Positions 25,809 through 33,722 of a DNA stretch of 64,000 nt are shown here, one piece after another. The position numbers and the translations under genes were made by a program. The stretch spans positions 1 through 64,000 of the forward strand of contig NZ_JBPGNY010000007.1 in NCBI RefSeq assembly GCF_051133435.1, read 5' to 3'. How positions within the stretch are numbered: position 1 is the first letter of the stretch; each line of letters opens with the position of its first letter. This stretch comes from JAAYAO01 sp051133435 (GTDB lineage Bacteria; Actinomycetota; Actinomycetes; Propionibacteriales; Propionibacteriaceae). The notes below the pieces were generated by a model that was not told the DNA's origin, made no database searches, and saw nothing but the letters and a program-made list of their open reading frames with translations.

Positions 25809-27674
25809 GTGGAACTCAACCGGCTGGGTGGTCTGGCGAAACTGCCTTTCAGTTCCCACGGTCGGCGGCGGTTGGTTTCCGGCGTGCGCAACCGTGGCAA
25901 GAAGACCCTCACGAAGGTGCGCAAACGATTCGTCCGTACTCGCGTGGCACTGCCCGGTGTCGGGCTGCCGCACGGGCCGATCGCCCGTCCGGAGTTGCGG
26001 GTTGCGGTGATCCTGGATGATTTCTCGCGGTTGGGCTTCCACTACGAATGGGATCAGGTGCTGATCACCCCCGATGGATGGCGGGCCGAACTCGAAGCCG
26101 AGTTGCCCGACCTGTTGTTCGTCGAATCGGCTTGGCGCGGCAACCAAGGCGCGTGGCAGTTCGCGTTGACCGGCCAGAACGCGCCGGCCCCGGCCCTCAT
26201 CGAACTGGTCACCTGGTGCCGGGAGCATGGGGTGCCGACCGTGTTCTGGAACAAGGAAGACCCACCCAACTATGACCGGTTCATTGCCACCGCCAGGCTG
26301 TTCGAGCACGTCTTCACCGTCGATGCAAACCGCATCGAGCGGTACCGCCACGACCTGGGGCACGATCGGATTCACCTGTTGCCGTTCTGGGCCCAGCCGC
26401 GGATTCACAATCCGATTCGGCACGGGGCGAAGGCGCCCGAGCGGCCCTACGAAGTGGCGTTCGCCGGTAGCTACTTCGCCGAGAAGCACGCCGAGCGACG
26501 CCGTCAACTCGACGTGCTGTTGCCAGCGGCCGCCGACCATGGGCTGCACATCTTCTCGCGCATGCAAGCCGAAGACCCGCGCTACCGGTTCCCGCAGCGG
26601 TACGTCCCGTACATCGTCGGGTCACTTCCGTACGAAGAGATGCTGGCGGCCTACACGTCCTACAAGGTGTTCCTCAACGTCAACTCGGTTACTGAGTCGC
26701 CCACCATGTGCGCCCGTCGCCTGTTCGAGTTGTCGGCGGCCCAAACTGCGGTGTTGAGCGGCCCTGCGGCCTCGATCGAACCGTTCTTCGGCGACGACAT
26801 CACGGTGGTGGATACGCCCGAACAGGCGAAAGAAGCCCTGCACAACCTGCTCGCCCATCACGAACTGCGCGACCGGCAAGCTTTGCGCGCCCACCGACGG
26901 GTGCACGACCGGCACCTCACCACCCACCGGGTCGACACAGTGCTGGGGGCGGTCGGGCTGCCCACCCACCGGCCCGACGAATCGGTATCCGCCGTGATTC
27001 CCACCATGCGCCCCGACCAACTCGCCAACGTGTGGCAGTTCTTGCATCGGCAGAGCCACCCCGAGGTGCAGCTCGTGCTGGTCACCCACGGGTTCGAACC
27101 GGGACGGGACCAGCTCGATGAGCTGCAGGGACGCTGGCCACTCGACAACGTCGAGGTGCTGCCCGCCGATAGCGCACTGCTGCTGGGCGACCTGATGAAC
27201 ATGGGCGTCGAGGCATCGTCGGGGCGGTTCGTCGCGAAGATGGACGACGACAACTACTACGCCGAGCACTACTTGGGTGACCTCGTTCGGGCCTTCCGCT
27301 GGACCGACGCGCAGGTCGTGGGTAAATGGGCCCATTACGTCCACATCGGTGATGACTTCGGGCCCACCTTGTTGAGGTTTGCCGACTCCGAGCATCGCTA
27401 CGTTCGTCTGGTGCAGGGCGGTACGATCCTGACCCCCCGCGAGGTTGCCGAGGAGGTGCGATTCGAGCAGGTTCCCCGCCGGGTCGACACCACATTTCTC
27501 GACAAGATCCATGCCCGCGGCGGGCGGGTGTATTCCAGTGATCGGTTCAACTTCATCAGCACCCGCACCAGTGATGCCACGGGGCATACTTGGGGCGTGA
27601 GCACAGCGCATCTGTTGTCCCACTCGTCCATCCTCGAGTTCTACGGCCCCGCTGAGGCGCACGTCACCTGCTGA
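25809..27674 (+). CDS. Two-domain glycosyltransferase (CgeB-like + GT2)
   Basis: A 621-residue protein. A basic N-terminus (about 15-45) is followed by a CgeB/GT-B-like region (about 60-340): RPELRVAVILDDFS, VPTVFWNKEDPPNYDRF, YEVAFAGSYFAEKHAERR, PYEEMLAAYTSYKVFLNVNSV. Next comes a GT2-type domain (about 360-600) with VSAVIPTMRP and the metal-binding KMDDDNYY (Asp479-481). It starts at GTG 25809 with GAGGGG upstream. It is a second two-enzyme transferase in this segment, divergent from the exporter operon and probably acting on the same glycan. Confidence 0.8.
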   Translation: MELNRLGGLAKLPFSSHGRRRLVSGVRNRGKKTLTKVRKRFVRTRVALPGVGLPHGPIARPELRVAVILDDFSRLGFHYEWDQVLITPDGWRAELEAELPDLLFVESAWRGNQGAWQFALTGQNAPAPALIELVTWCREHGVPTVFWNKEDPPNYDRFIATARLFEHVFTVDANRIERYRHDLGHDRIHLLPFWAQPRIHNPIRHGAKAPERPYEVAFAGSYFAEKHAERRRQLDVLLPAAADHGLHIFSRMQAEDPRYRFPQRYVPYIVGSLPYEEMLAAYTSYKVFLNVNSVTESPTMCARRLFELSAAQTAVLSGPAASIEPFFGDDITVVDTPEQAKEALHNLLAHHELRDRQALRAHRRVHDRHLTTHRVDTVLGAVGLPTHRPDESVSAVIPTMRPDQLANVWQFLHRQSHPEVQLVLVTHGFEPGRDQLDELQGRWPLDNVEVLPADSALLLGDLMNMGVEASSGRFVAKMDDDNYYAEHYLGDLVRAFRWTDAQVVGKWAHYVHIGDDFGPTLLRFADSEHRYVRLVQGGTILTPREVAEEVRFEQVPRRVDTTFLDKIHARGGRVYSSDRFNFISTRTSDATGHTWGVSTAHLLSHSSILEFYGPAEAHVTC

Positions 27675-28128
27675 CGGTTTCTTCCTGTCGTGTCGTCGCT
27701 GTGACTCCGACCTCGTCAGGTCGACACCCGAAGGTGCGCCACGCCACAAGGCGTCCCGGCCATGCATTCCAGGTGGCATTGGTGGTTGGGAGACGACATG
27801 GCCCGGGAAACCGCTTCATCGCGCAAACGCCGACATCGTTGGTTGGCGTCGGGCTGGCACTCGCTTTGGCACTGCGACGCAGGCCGAACAGGAAGCCGGC
27901 CCGGTCACACCGCCCACCATCCCCATCGTCGAGGGCAGAACTCGCCCGACGGGCACCCCGGCAACGCTGCGCAGCAAGTTCGACACCGACGAGGCGCTTT
28001 TCTGCGTGGCGCGGTGTAGCTCGCGAGCCAATCGCGTTGGTCGAGTACCCCGAAACTGACCACTGCCGCAGTTCGATGCAGGGTGCCGAAGCGCGCTGAG
28101 CTAAACTCGTCGCGATTTCAGTGCCGGC
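27675..28128 (+). other. Gene-poor stretch with a possible broken secreted-protein gene
   Basis: No intact gene is convincing in these 454 bases. An ATG at 27798 with GGGAG before it opens MARETASSRKRRHRWL, which with one frameshift would continue into a signal-peptide-like LVGVGLALALAL. With a second frameshift it would continue into QEAGPVTPPTIPIVEGRT and on to about 28040. This could be a decayed gene, but no family is recognised and chance is not excluded. Confidence 0.25.
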
Positions 28129-29394
28129 ATGCTGCCAGCAGCAGCGTTGTTTCAGGAGTTCGGAGTTTTGACCAAAGCAGATGTCTGCGTTGTGGGCCTC
28201 GGCTATATCGGGTTGCCCACCGCCGCAATCTTCGCCCGGCACGGACTGCACGTCCACGGTGTGGACGTCAGCGAGCGGGTGGTCGGTGCGGTCAACCGCG
28301 GCCGAGTACCTTTCGTGGAGCCGGATCTCGGTGGGTTCGTCTCCGAAGCGGTGCGGAACGGCAACCTAGTGGCCTCCGATACCCCAGTGTCGGCCGAGAC
28401 ATTCATCGTCGCGGTGCCGACCCCGTTCCGTGAGGGGCACGAGGCAGACCTGAGCTATATCGAGGACGCCGCTCGCGCTGTGGCCAAGGTACTCACCGGC
28501 GATGAACTGATCATTCTGGAATCGACCTCCCCGCCCGGAGCCACCCACCACATGGCCGATGTCGTGTTCGCCGAGCGCGCCGATCTGCAGGACGCCGACC
28601 TCAAGTTCGCGCACTGCCCGGAGCGGGTGCTACCGGGCAAGGTGATGACCGAACTGGTCGAGAACGACCGGATCATCGGTGGCATCACCCTCGAAGCCGC
28701 CGAAGCGGCCCGCGACTTGTATCGGGTGTTTTGCCGGGGTGAGCTCTTGCTCACCAACGCGATCACCGCTGAGATGGCCAAGCTCACCGAGAACAGCTTC
28801 CGGGACGTCAACATTGCGTTCGCCAACGAACTGTCGGTGATCTGCGATCGGCTCGGCATCGACGTGTGGGAACTCATCGAGCTGGCCAACCACCACCCGC
28901 GGGTGAACATCCTGCAACCCGGTCCCGGGGTGGGCGGGCACTGCATCGCGGTCGACCCGTGGTTCATCGTCGCCGCTGCACCTGAGGAAGCTCGCCTGAT
29001 TCGCACCGCGCGCACGGTGAACGACGACAAACCCGGCTACGTGATCGAGCGTGTCGAAGCCGCGGTCGGTGACATCGAGACGCCCAAGGTGGCAATGCTC
29101 GGCTTGGCGTTCAAGCCGAACATCGATGACCTGCGCGAGTCGCCGGCCCTCGAGATCACCAAGCAGGTTGCCCAGGCCCACCCCGAGTGGCAGATTCTGG
29201 CGGTGGAGCCGAACATCGAAGAACTGCCTCCGGTGCTGGCCAACTACCGCAACGTGTCCCTCACCGGAACCGACGCGGCCCTCGAACAAGCCGACGTGGT
29301 CGTAGTTTTGGTCGATCACACCCCGTTCAAGGCCATCGCGGCCGACCGGGTCGCCGACCTGACGGTGGTCGACACCAAGGGCCTGTGGCGCTGA
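28129..29394 (+). CDS. wecC: UDP-N-acetyl-D-mannosamine dehydrogenase
   Basis: It oxidises UDP-ManNAc to UDP-ManNAcA with 2 NAD+. The 421-residue UDP-glucose/GDP-mannose dehydrogenase family protein has GLGYIG (23-28) for NAD binding, the TENSFRDVNIAFANEL dimerisation helix, the catalytic cysteine in GVGGHCIAVDP (Cys272) and the C-terminal LAFKPNIDDLRESPAL. Members of the WecC branch share this GGHC form. The start is either the ATG at 28129 or a TTG at 28168 that follows AGGAG. It is convergent with wecB, which makes its substrate; the 24-base gap has no clear terminator. Confidence 0.9.
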   Translation: MLPAAALFQEFGVLTKADVCVVGLGYIGLPTAAIFARHGLHVHGVDVSERVVGAVNRGRVPFVEPDLGGFVSEAVRNGNLVASDTPVSAETFIVAVPTPFREGHEADLSYIEDAARAVAKVLTGDELIILESTSPPGATHHMADVVFAERADLQDADLKFAHCPERVLPGKVMTELVENDRIIGGITLEAAEAARDLYRVFCRGELLLTNAITAEMAKLTENSFRDVNIAFANELSVICDRLGIDVWELIELANHHPRVNILQPGPGVGGHCIAVDPWFIVAAAPEEARLIRTARTVNDDKPGYVIERVEAAVGDIETPKVAMLGLAFKPNIDDLRESPALEITKQVAQAHPEWQILAVEPNIEELPPVLANYRNVSLTGTDAALEQADVVVVLVDHTPFKAIAADRVADLTVVDTKGLWR

Positions 29395-29418
29395 GTCATC
29401 CCGCGCCCGGCCCGGCGC

Positions 29419-30567
29419 CTAATCGGCGGTGAAGTCGGGCAGTCGCTCGCCAACTCCCAACAGTTGGGCGATTGCCGCGGCACTGCGCTCGGCAGCCTGT
29501 CCGTCACCGTAAGGGTTGATCGCGTGACTCATGGCCGCATAGGCCTGCGGGTCGTTCAGTAGCGTGCGTGACTCGTCCACGATCCGCTGTTGCTCGGTGC
29601 CGATCAGCTTCACCGTGCCGGCCGCGACGGCCTCGGGGCGTTCGGTGTTCTCACGCAACACCAGCACCGGACGTCCCAGGCTGGGTGCTTCTTCCTGCAC
29701 CCCGCCGGAGTCGCTCAGGATGATGTCGGCCCACTTCTGGGCATGCACGAACTCGGGGTAGTCGAGCGGTTCGGTGATGATCACATTGTCGAGGTCGGCC
29801 AAGTGCACCCGCAGGTCGTTGCGTACGTCCTCGTTCATGTGTGCCGGCAACACGAACGACCGGTCCGGGTAATGACGGGACAGCTCGGCCACTGCGGCGC
29901 CGATCCGAATCATCGGTTCGCCCCAGTTTTCGCGCCGGTGGGCGGTTATCAGCACCGCCTTGCGGCCGGCGGCGACGGCATCTCGCAGCCGGGGGTCGCT
30001 GAACTCCACTTCGTGTTGGGTCGTCCACCGCAGGGCATCGATGACGGTGTTGCCCACGACGGCCACGATCTCGGGGTCGATTCCCTCGCGCAGCAGGTTG
30101 TCGCGGGACTCAACGGTTGGGGCGAGGTGCAGCGCGGCCACCTGCCCGGTCAGCTTGCGGTTGGCCTCTTCGGGGTAGGGCGACATGATGTTGCCCGAGC
30201 GCAGGCCGGCTTCGAGGTGTACCACCGGCACCTTCTCGTAAAAGCAGGCGATCGCGGTCATCGCCACGGTCGAGGTGTCACCCTGCACCACCACCGCATC
30301 AGGCTGGAACTGGGCCAGCACTCCGGGCATCTTGTCGAGAATCCGCGAGGCGAGCTGGGAGAGGCTCTGCCCCGGGCGCAACAACTCCAGGTCGATGTCG
30401 GGTTCGATGCCGAACCAGGCATTCACCTGGTCGAGCATCTCGCGGTGCTGGCCGGTGCTCACCACTACCGGGGTCAGGCTCGGAGCGGCCTCGAGTGCCT
30501 TGATGAGGGGGGCTACTTTTACTGCTTCGGGACGGGTCCCGTAGACGACCATTACTCTTTTCTTCAA
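29419..30567 (-). CDS. wecB: UDP-N-acetylglucosamine 2-epimerase (non-hydrolysing)
   Basis: It converts UDP-GlcNAc to UDP-ManNAc. The protein is 382 residues, the family length, with GTRPEA near the start, STGQHREMLDQV, VVQGDTSTV, HLEAGLRSGN, PEEANRK, AHRRENWG and DSGGVQEEAP, all conserved in WecB/MnaA enzymes. The start is a TTG at 30567 with GAGGAG six bases before it; the frame extends further upstream but has no ribosome site there. With wecC it gives UDP-ManNAcA for the polymer. Confidence 0.93.
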   Translation of the reverse strand: MKKRVMVVYGTRPEAVKVAPLIKALEAAPSLTPVVVSTGQHREMLDQVNAWFGIEPDIDLELLRPGQSLSQLASRILDKMPGVLAQFQPDAVVVQGDTSTVAMTAIACFYEKVPVVHLEAGLRSGNIMSPYPEEANRKLTGQVAALHLAPTVESRDNLLREGIDPEIVAVVGNTVIDALRWTTQHEVEFSDPRLRDAVAAGRKAVLITAHRRENWGEPMIRIGAAVAELSRHYPDRSFVLPAHMNEDVRNDLRVHLADLDNVIITEPLDYPEFVHAQKWADIILSDSGGVQEEAPSLGRPVLVLRENTERPEAVAAGTVKLIGTEQQRIVDESRTLLNDPQAYAAMSHAINPYGDGQAAERSAAAIAQLLGVGERLPDFTAD

Positions 30568-30715
30568 GACTGCTCCTCGCCTAGATGTCTCACCTCCGAC
30601 CCTATCGGCTCGGATTTCGTCGACCACGCACGACCTGTGAGAGCCGTCAGACCACCCTGCTGCAGTGTGCGCACGTTGGGGTCACCGCGAGTGGGTCAGA
30701 CCAGCGAGTCGAGGT

Positions 30716-30860
30716 CGTTCGAGTTCTTCCTGGGGCAAGGTCGCCATCCTGCAGCGTGACACCGGCCGGTGCCCTGGGCCCGCTGCTGCAATCAGCCCAA
30801 TTCTCGTGTCGTTGGTACCCCAATATCGCCTGGCACGCCAGAACCGGGCGGTTTGCGGCC
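30716..30860 (-). pseudogene. Relic of the MOSC gene with about 740 bases deleted
   Basis: The left half (30716-30776) matches the 3' coding part of the intact MOSC gene at 62538-63434. In translation it reads SRCRMATLPQEELER against SRCVMVTLPQEELER. At about 30776 it jumps directly to sequence matching the 5' leader of that gene (63451-63535), beginning tgggcccgctgctgcaa. Nearly the whole coding region is therefore lost. Order and strand equal those of the parent. It cannot code for a working protein. Confidence 0.85.
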
Positions 30861-30879
30861 GGGACCCGCCCTCCCGTAG

Positions 30880-30942
30880 ATGCAACCCGTACTCGTTCCT
30901 GCGGCACGTAGTTCATGCCGCAGGAACGGGTACGGGTTGCAT
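30880..30942. repeat. Dispersed long palindromic element, copy C
   Basis: Two 27-base arms (30880-30906 and 30916-30942) are inverted with one mismatch, around the 9-base loop cgtagttca. The arm sequence starts atgcaacccg and ends cctgcggca. It lies directly beside the MOSC relic. It has the same loop orientation as copy A; copy D has the loop inverted. Confidence 0.92.
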
Positions 30943-31000
30943 GTGGAGGTGAGGGGGCCCACCGAGCCCGAGAGTGTGTCTACCGGCTCTGCATTCGGCC

Positions 31001-31063
31001 GGGTATCGAGAGACGGTCCGGGGTACCGAGAATCGGGCCCCGGGGTGCCGAGAGAGCCGGGGC
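31001..31063. repeat. Three imperfect tandem 20-22-base units
   Basis: Units at 31001-31020, 31021-31042 and 31043-31063 each begin gggta/gcc or gggtatc, followed by gagag/gagaa and a cgg.cc end. They lie between palindrome C and the terminator of the L,D-transpeptidase gene. Function is unknown; they could be protein-binding sites or slippage products. Confidence 0.55.
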
Positions 31064-31096
31064 CGCCGGGACTGGCCCCGAACACCCCGAAAACAC

Positions 31097-31131
31097 CTGT
31101 CGCGCCCGGCCACGGAGGCCGAGCGCGACAG
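31097..31131 (-). terminator. Intrinsic terminator of the L,D-transpeptidase operon
   Basis: A nine-base perfect outer stem (ctgtcgcgc/gcgcgacag) continues into an inner cggcc/ggccg stem. On the minus strand it is followed by GTGTTTTC, a short U-run. It lies 18 bases past the stop at 31150, the expected place for termination of the minus-strand operon. Confidence 0.8.
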
Positions 31132-31149
31132 ATACAGATCAGACAGCGA

Positions 31150-32535
31150 TCAGTACACGACGACCTTGTCGCCGTTGCGAACCTGGTTGTAGAGCCAGTT
31201 GATGCCGTCCCAGTCGCGGATGTTCACACAACCGTGCGAGCAGCCGGCGTAGCCGCGGGACTTGAAGTCCGGCGAGTAGTGCACGGCTTCGCCACCGTTG
31301 TAGAACATGGCGCGCGGCATCCACGAGCCATAGAGGGTTGAGGTGTGGTTGTAGCTCTTCCAGAACACCTTGAACGAGCCGTTGTCACTCGGCGCCGAGG
31401 GGCAGCCGAAGCGGGCGTCCATGGTCTTCTTCACCTGACCGTTAACCACCCAGTACAGCTTGCGGTCCTTCTTGCTGGCGCACATAACCCGGCCGGACAT
31501 GCAGCGGCTGTCCAGACGCGAGGAGGTGCGGGTGCGGGTGAGCCGGGTCTGCGGCGAGTACACAGTGGCGCCGTTGGAGTTGACGACCACCCGGTACACG
31601 TAGGTGCCCGGGGTGGTGGCACCGTAGGTCAGCGGCAGCGAGTACGAACCGGTGCTGCTGGTCTTGCCGATCTGCGAGGTCGACCACTTACCGCTTGGCA
31701 GGCGAACCTGGAGGCTGACCTTCGCATTCGGAGCGCCGGAGGCCCGGCCCCAGGCGTAGGTCTTGGCGCCGACCGGCTTGCTGCCGGCGGTCTTGGCGGT
31801 CACCGAGATGCGGCGCAGCGTGACCGGGGACGAGTAGACGGTGCCACCGGAGGTGGTGACACCGACCCGCCAGGTCATCAAACCCGGGGTGTTCTGTCCG
31901 TAGGTCATCGGAAGGGAGTAGAAACCCGAGGCATTGGTCTTGCTGATCTGCGAGGTCGACCACTTGCCGTTGGCGAGGCGAACCTGGCTGAACACCTTGG
32001 TGTTCGGGGCGCCCGTGGCGGTACCCCAGATGTTGGCGCGGGCACCGACCCCGGTGGCGCCGGCGGTCTTGGCGGTGACACCCGCCCTGGTCAGCTTGAC
32101 CTGGGGCGAGTAAACCGTGCCGCCGGACGTGCGAACCCCAACCCGGAAGGTCTGGGTGCCCGGGGTGTACTTGCCGTAGGTCAGTTCCAGGGCGTAGTTG
32201 CCGTTGGTGTTGGTCTTGCCCTTCTGCGAGGTCGACCACTTGCCGTTGCTCAGTCGCACCTCGGTCCAGACGTCGGCGTTGGGGGCGCCGGCAGCGCGAC
32301 CCCAGACATTGGCCTTCAGGCCCACGCCGCTGGTACCGGCAGTGGCGGCAGTCACCGTCACACTGGGGTTCTGCGGCTGCGTGGGCGTCTTGGTGATGGG
32401 GGTGGTGGAGGGGACCAACGCGGACGCATGGGTGAGTGCGCCGTCGTCGGCCACGGCTGCCATCGGGGTCATCCCGAGCAGCGCGAGCGCAAGAAGGAAG
32501 GAAAGTTTGGTTCGCACGCGCGTCAGCTTAACCAT
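31150..32535 (-). CDS. Secreted L,D-transpeptidase with three repeat modules
   Basis: A 461-residue exported peptidoglycan cross-linking enzyme. The signal peptide is 1-29 (hydrophobic LSFLLALALLGM, cleavage after AAVA). Three ~90-residue repeats follow (about 59-150, 151-241, 242-334), each with an NGKWSTSQ-type and a LTYG..TPGT-type signature, probably beta-sandwich wall-binding or spacer modules. The YkuD catalytic domain occupies about 340-461, with VHYSPDF and SHGCVNIRDWD (catalytic Cys436, His434). The NlpC/P60 protein at 47594 carries the same repeat. It is the last gene of the minus-strand group; the ATG lies 7 bases after the hypothetical gene upstream, without a clear ribosome site. 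Confidence 0.9.
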   Translation of the reverse strand: MVKLTRVRTKLSFLLALALLGMTPMAAVADDGALTHASALVPSTTPITKTPTQPQNPSVTVTAATAGTSGVGLKANVWGRAAGAPNADVWTEVRLSNGKWSTSQKGKTNTNGNYALELTYGKYTPGTQTFRVGVRTSGGTVYSPQVKLTRAGVTAKTAGATGVGARANIWGTATGAPNTKVFSQVRLANGKWSTSQISKTNASGFYSLPMTYGQNTPGLMTWRVGVTTSGGTVYSSPVTLRRISVTAKTAGSKPVGAKTYAWGRASGAPNAKVSLQVRLPSGKWSTSQIGKTSSTGSYSLPLTYGATTPGTYVYRVVVNSNGATVYSPQTRLTRTRTSSRLDSRCMSGRVMCASKKDRKLYWVVNGQVKKTMDARFGCPSAPSDNGSFKVFWKSYNHTSTLYGSWMPRAMFYNGGEAVHYSPDFKSRGYAGCSHGCVNIRDWDGINWLYNQVRNGDKVVVY

Positions 32536-32541
32536 TAAGGG

Positions 32542-32937
32542 TTAAGAATTCCTACCCGAAGGTATTTCGGGGATAGCCGCCACGCCGTAGCTGAAGGTGA
32601 TGTCGCCCACAGATTCGGTACGCAATTGCGCGTTTTTCGGTAACCGCGGGCTCAACCCCTCATTGTTCACCAGGGCGAGAATCGGCTGATCACGCAGTTT
32701 GGCAACCACCTCGGCGCGCGTCCAAGCCACCCAGAAGGACGCCGGTTCGAGGCCGAACCGGGCGGCCAGGGACGCCGGTACCGGCTGGGTATTGCGTTCG
32801 ACGTCCACCGCGAACCGTCCCTCGAGATCCGGTTGCCAGCACAGCCGACGTCCGTCGTCGGTCCAGGAATGCGACCAGACCCGGGACGGGTCGTGATCAC
32901 ATCCGGACGAACGACTGACCGGACGGCTCAGCCGCAT
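32542..32937 (-). CDS. Hypothetical protein, 131 residues
   Basis: A small protein with no recognised domain, signal peptide or membrane segment. Trp-rich stretches (RVWSHSWTDDGRRLCW, FWVAWTRAEVV) and a balanced composition suggest it is real. It lies 38 bases after the SDR gene and 6 bases before the L,D-transpeptidase gene on the same strand, so it may share their transcript. Function is unknown. Confidence 0.5.
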   Translation of the reverse strand: MRLSRPVSRSSGCDHDPSRVWSHSWTDDGRRLCWQPDLEGRFAVDVERNTQPVPASLAARFGLEPASFWVAWTRAEVVAKLRDQPILALVNNEGLSPRLPKNAQLRTESVGDITFSYGVAAIPEIPSGRNS

Positions 32938-32975
32938 CCCGGCCGGCAGCCCTTCCGGCCCCGGGTCGAGCGAAC

Positions 32976-33722
32976 TCAGATCGAGCCGCCGCCGTCGATG
33001 ACCAGCGCCTGGCCGTTGATGTTGGTGTCGGAGAACAGCAGGGTGTCCAGCACCGGAATCACGTTCTCGGCCTCCACCAGACGACCGGTGGGGGTGCGGC
33101 GGCTGATCGTGTCGAGCTGGGTCTGGCCGAGCACCGAGCTCATCTCGGAGGCGAAGAAGCCCGGCGCGATCGAGTTCACCAGCATCCGGCCGTGCATTTC
33201 GCGGGCCAGGGCGCGCATCGCCCCGTCCAGACCGCTCTTGGTCGCCGAGTAGGCCACCAGACCCGCGTAGCCGCGCTGGGCGCAGATCGAGGTGATCATC
33301 ACGATCCGGCCGCGGATACCCTTGCCCATCATGTGCCGCAGCACCGCGCGGGTCAGCAGCAGTGGCGCGGTCAGGTTGGTCTCGATGATGTCGGCGATCC
33401 GGTCGGGCGAGGTGTGCACGTGCAGGCTGTCCTGGCCGATCGCGGCGTTGTTCACCAGCCCGTCGATCGGGCCCAGTTTGGCCGATGCCTCCTTGATGAA
33501 GGCGGCGACCGCGGACGAGTCGGTGGCATCCACCGAGCCGATATGCACCCGATCGGGATTGGCGTCGGCGACGGCCTGCAGTTCGGGGGTCACGGTGCGG
33601 GCGAAGGCGGCCACCTTCGCACCGTTGGCCAGGATCGATTCCACCATGGCCAGGCCGAGGCCGCGGGAGCCTCCGGACACCAGGACGCAGGTGCTGGGCG
33701 GGACGGGCTGAACCTCAGACAT
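32976..33722 (-). CDS. Short-chain dehydrogenase, FabG-like 3-oxoacyl reductase
   Basis: A 248-residue classical SDR. The cofactor motif is SGGSRGLG (16-23), NNAA is at 91-94 and the catalytic Ser145, Tyr158 and Lys162 (YSATK) are present. The C-terminal NGQALVIDGGGSI is typical of FabG-like enzymes. Its start overlaps the end of the AMP ligase by 8 bases and the ACP gene precedes that, so it most likely reduces an acyl chain held on the ACP, for example a 3-oxo to a 3-hydroxy acyl group. That role is inferred from context. Confidence 0.88.
   Translation of the reverse strand: MSEVQPVPPSTCVLVSGGSRGLGLAMVESILANGAKVAAFARTVTPELQAVADANPDRVHIGSVDATDSSAVAAFIKEASAKLGPIDGLVNNAAIGQDSLHVHTSPDRIADIIETNLTAPLLLTRAVLRHMMGKGIRGRIVMITSICAQRGYAGLVAYSATKSGLDGAMRALAREMHGRMLVNSIAPGFFASEMSSVLGQTQLDTISRRTPTGRLVEAENVIPVLDTLLFSDTNINGQALVIDGGGSI

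Noticed and set aside
27664..28257. A 197-codon minus-strand open frame
   Set aside because: It overlaps the conserved start of wecC, has a Cys/Arg-rich random composition and no ribosome site.
31001..31063. CRISPR-like array
   Set aside because: The units are directly adjacent with no spacers, and no cas gene is in the window.
31345..32538. A 397-codon plus-strand open frame
   Set aside because: Opposite strand of the L,D-transpeptidase. Its repetitive look only mirrors the real repeats.
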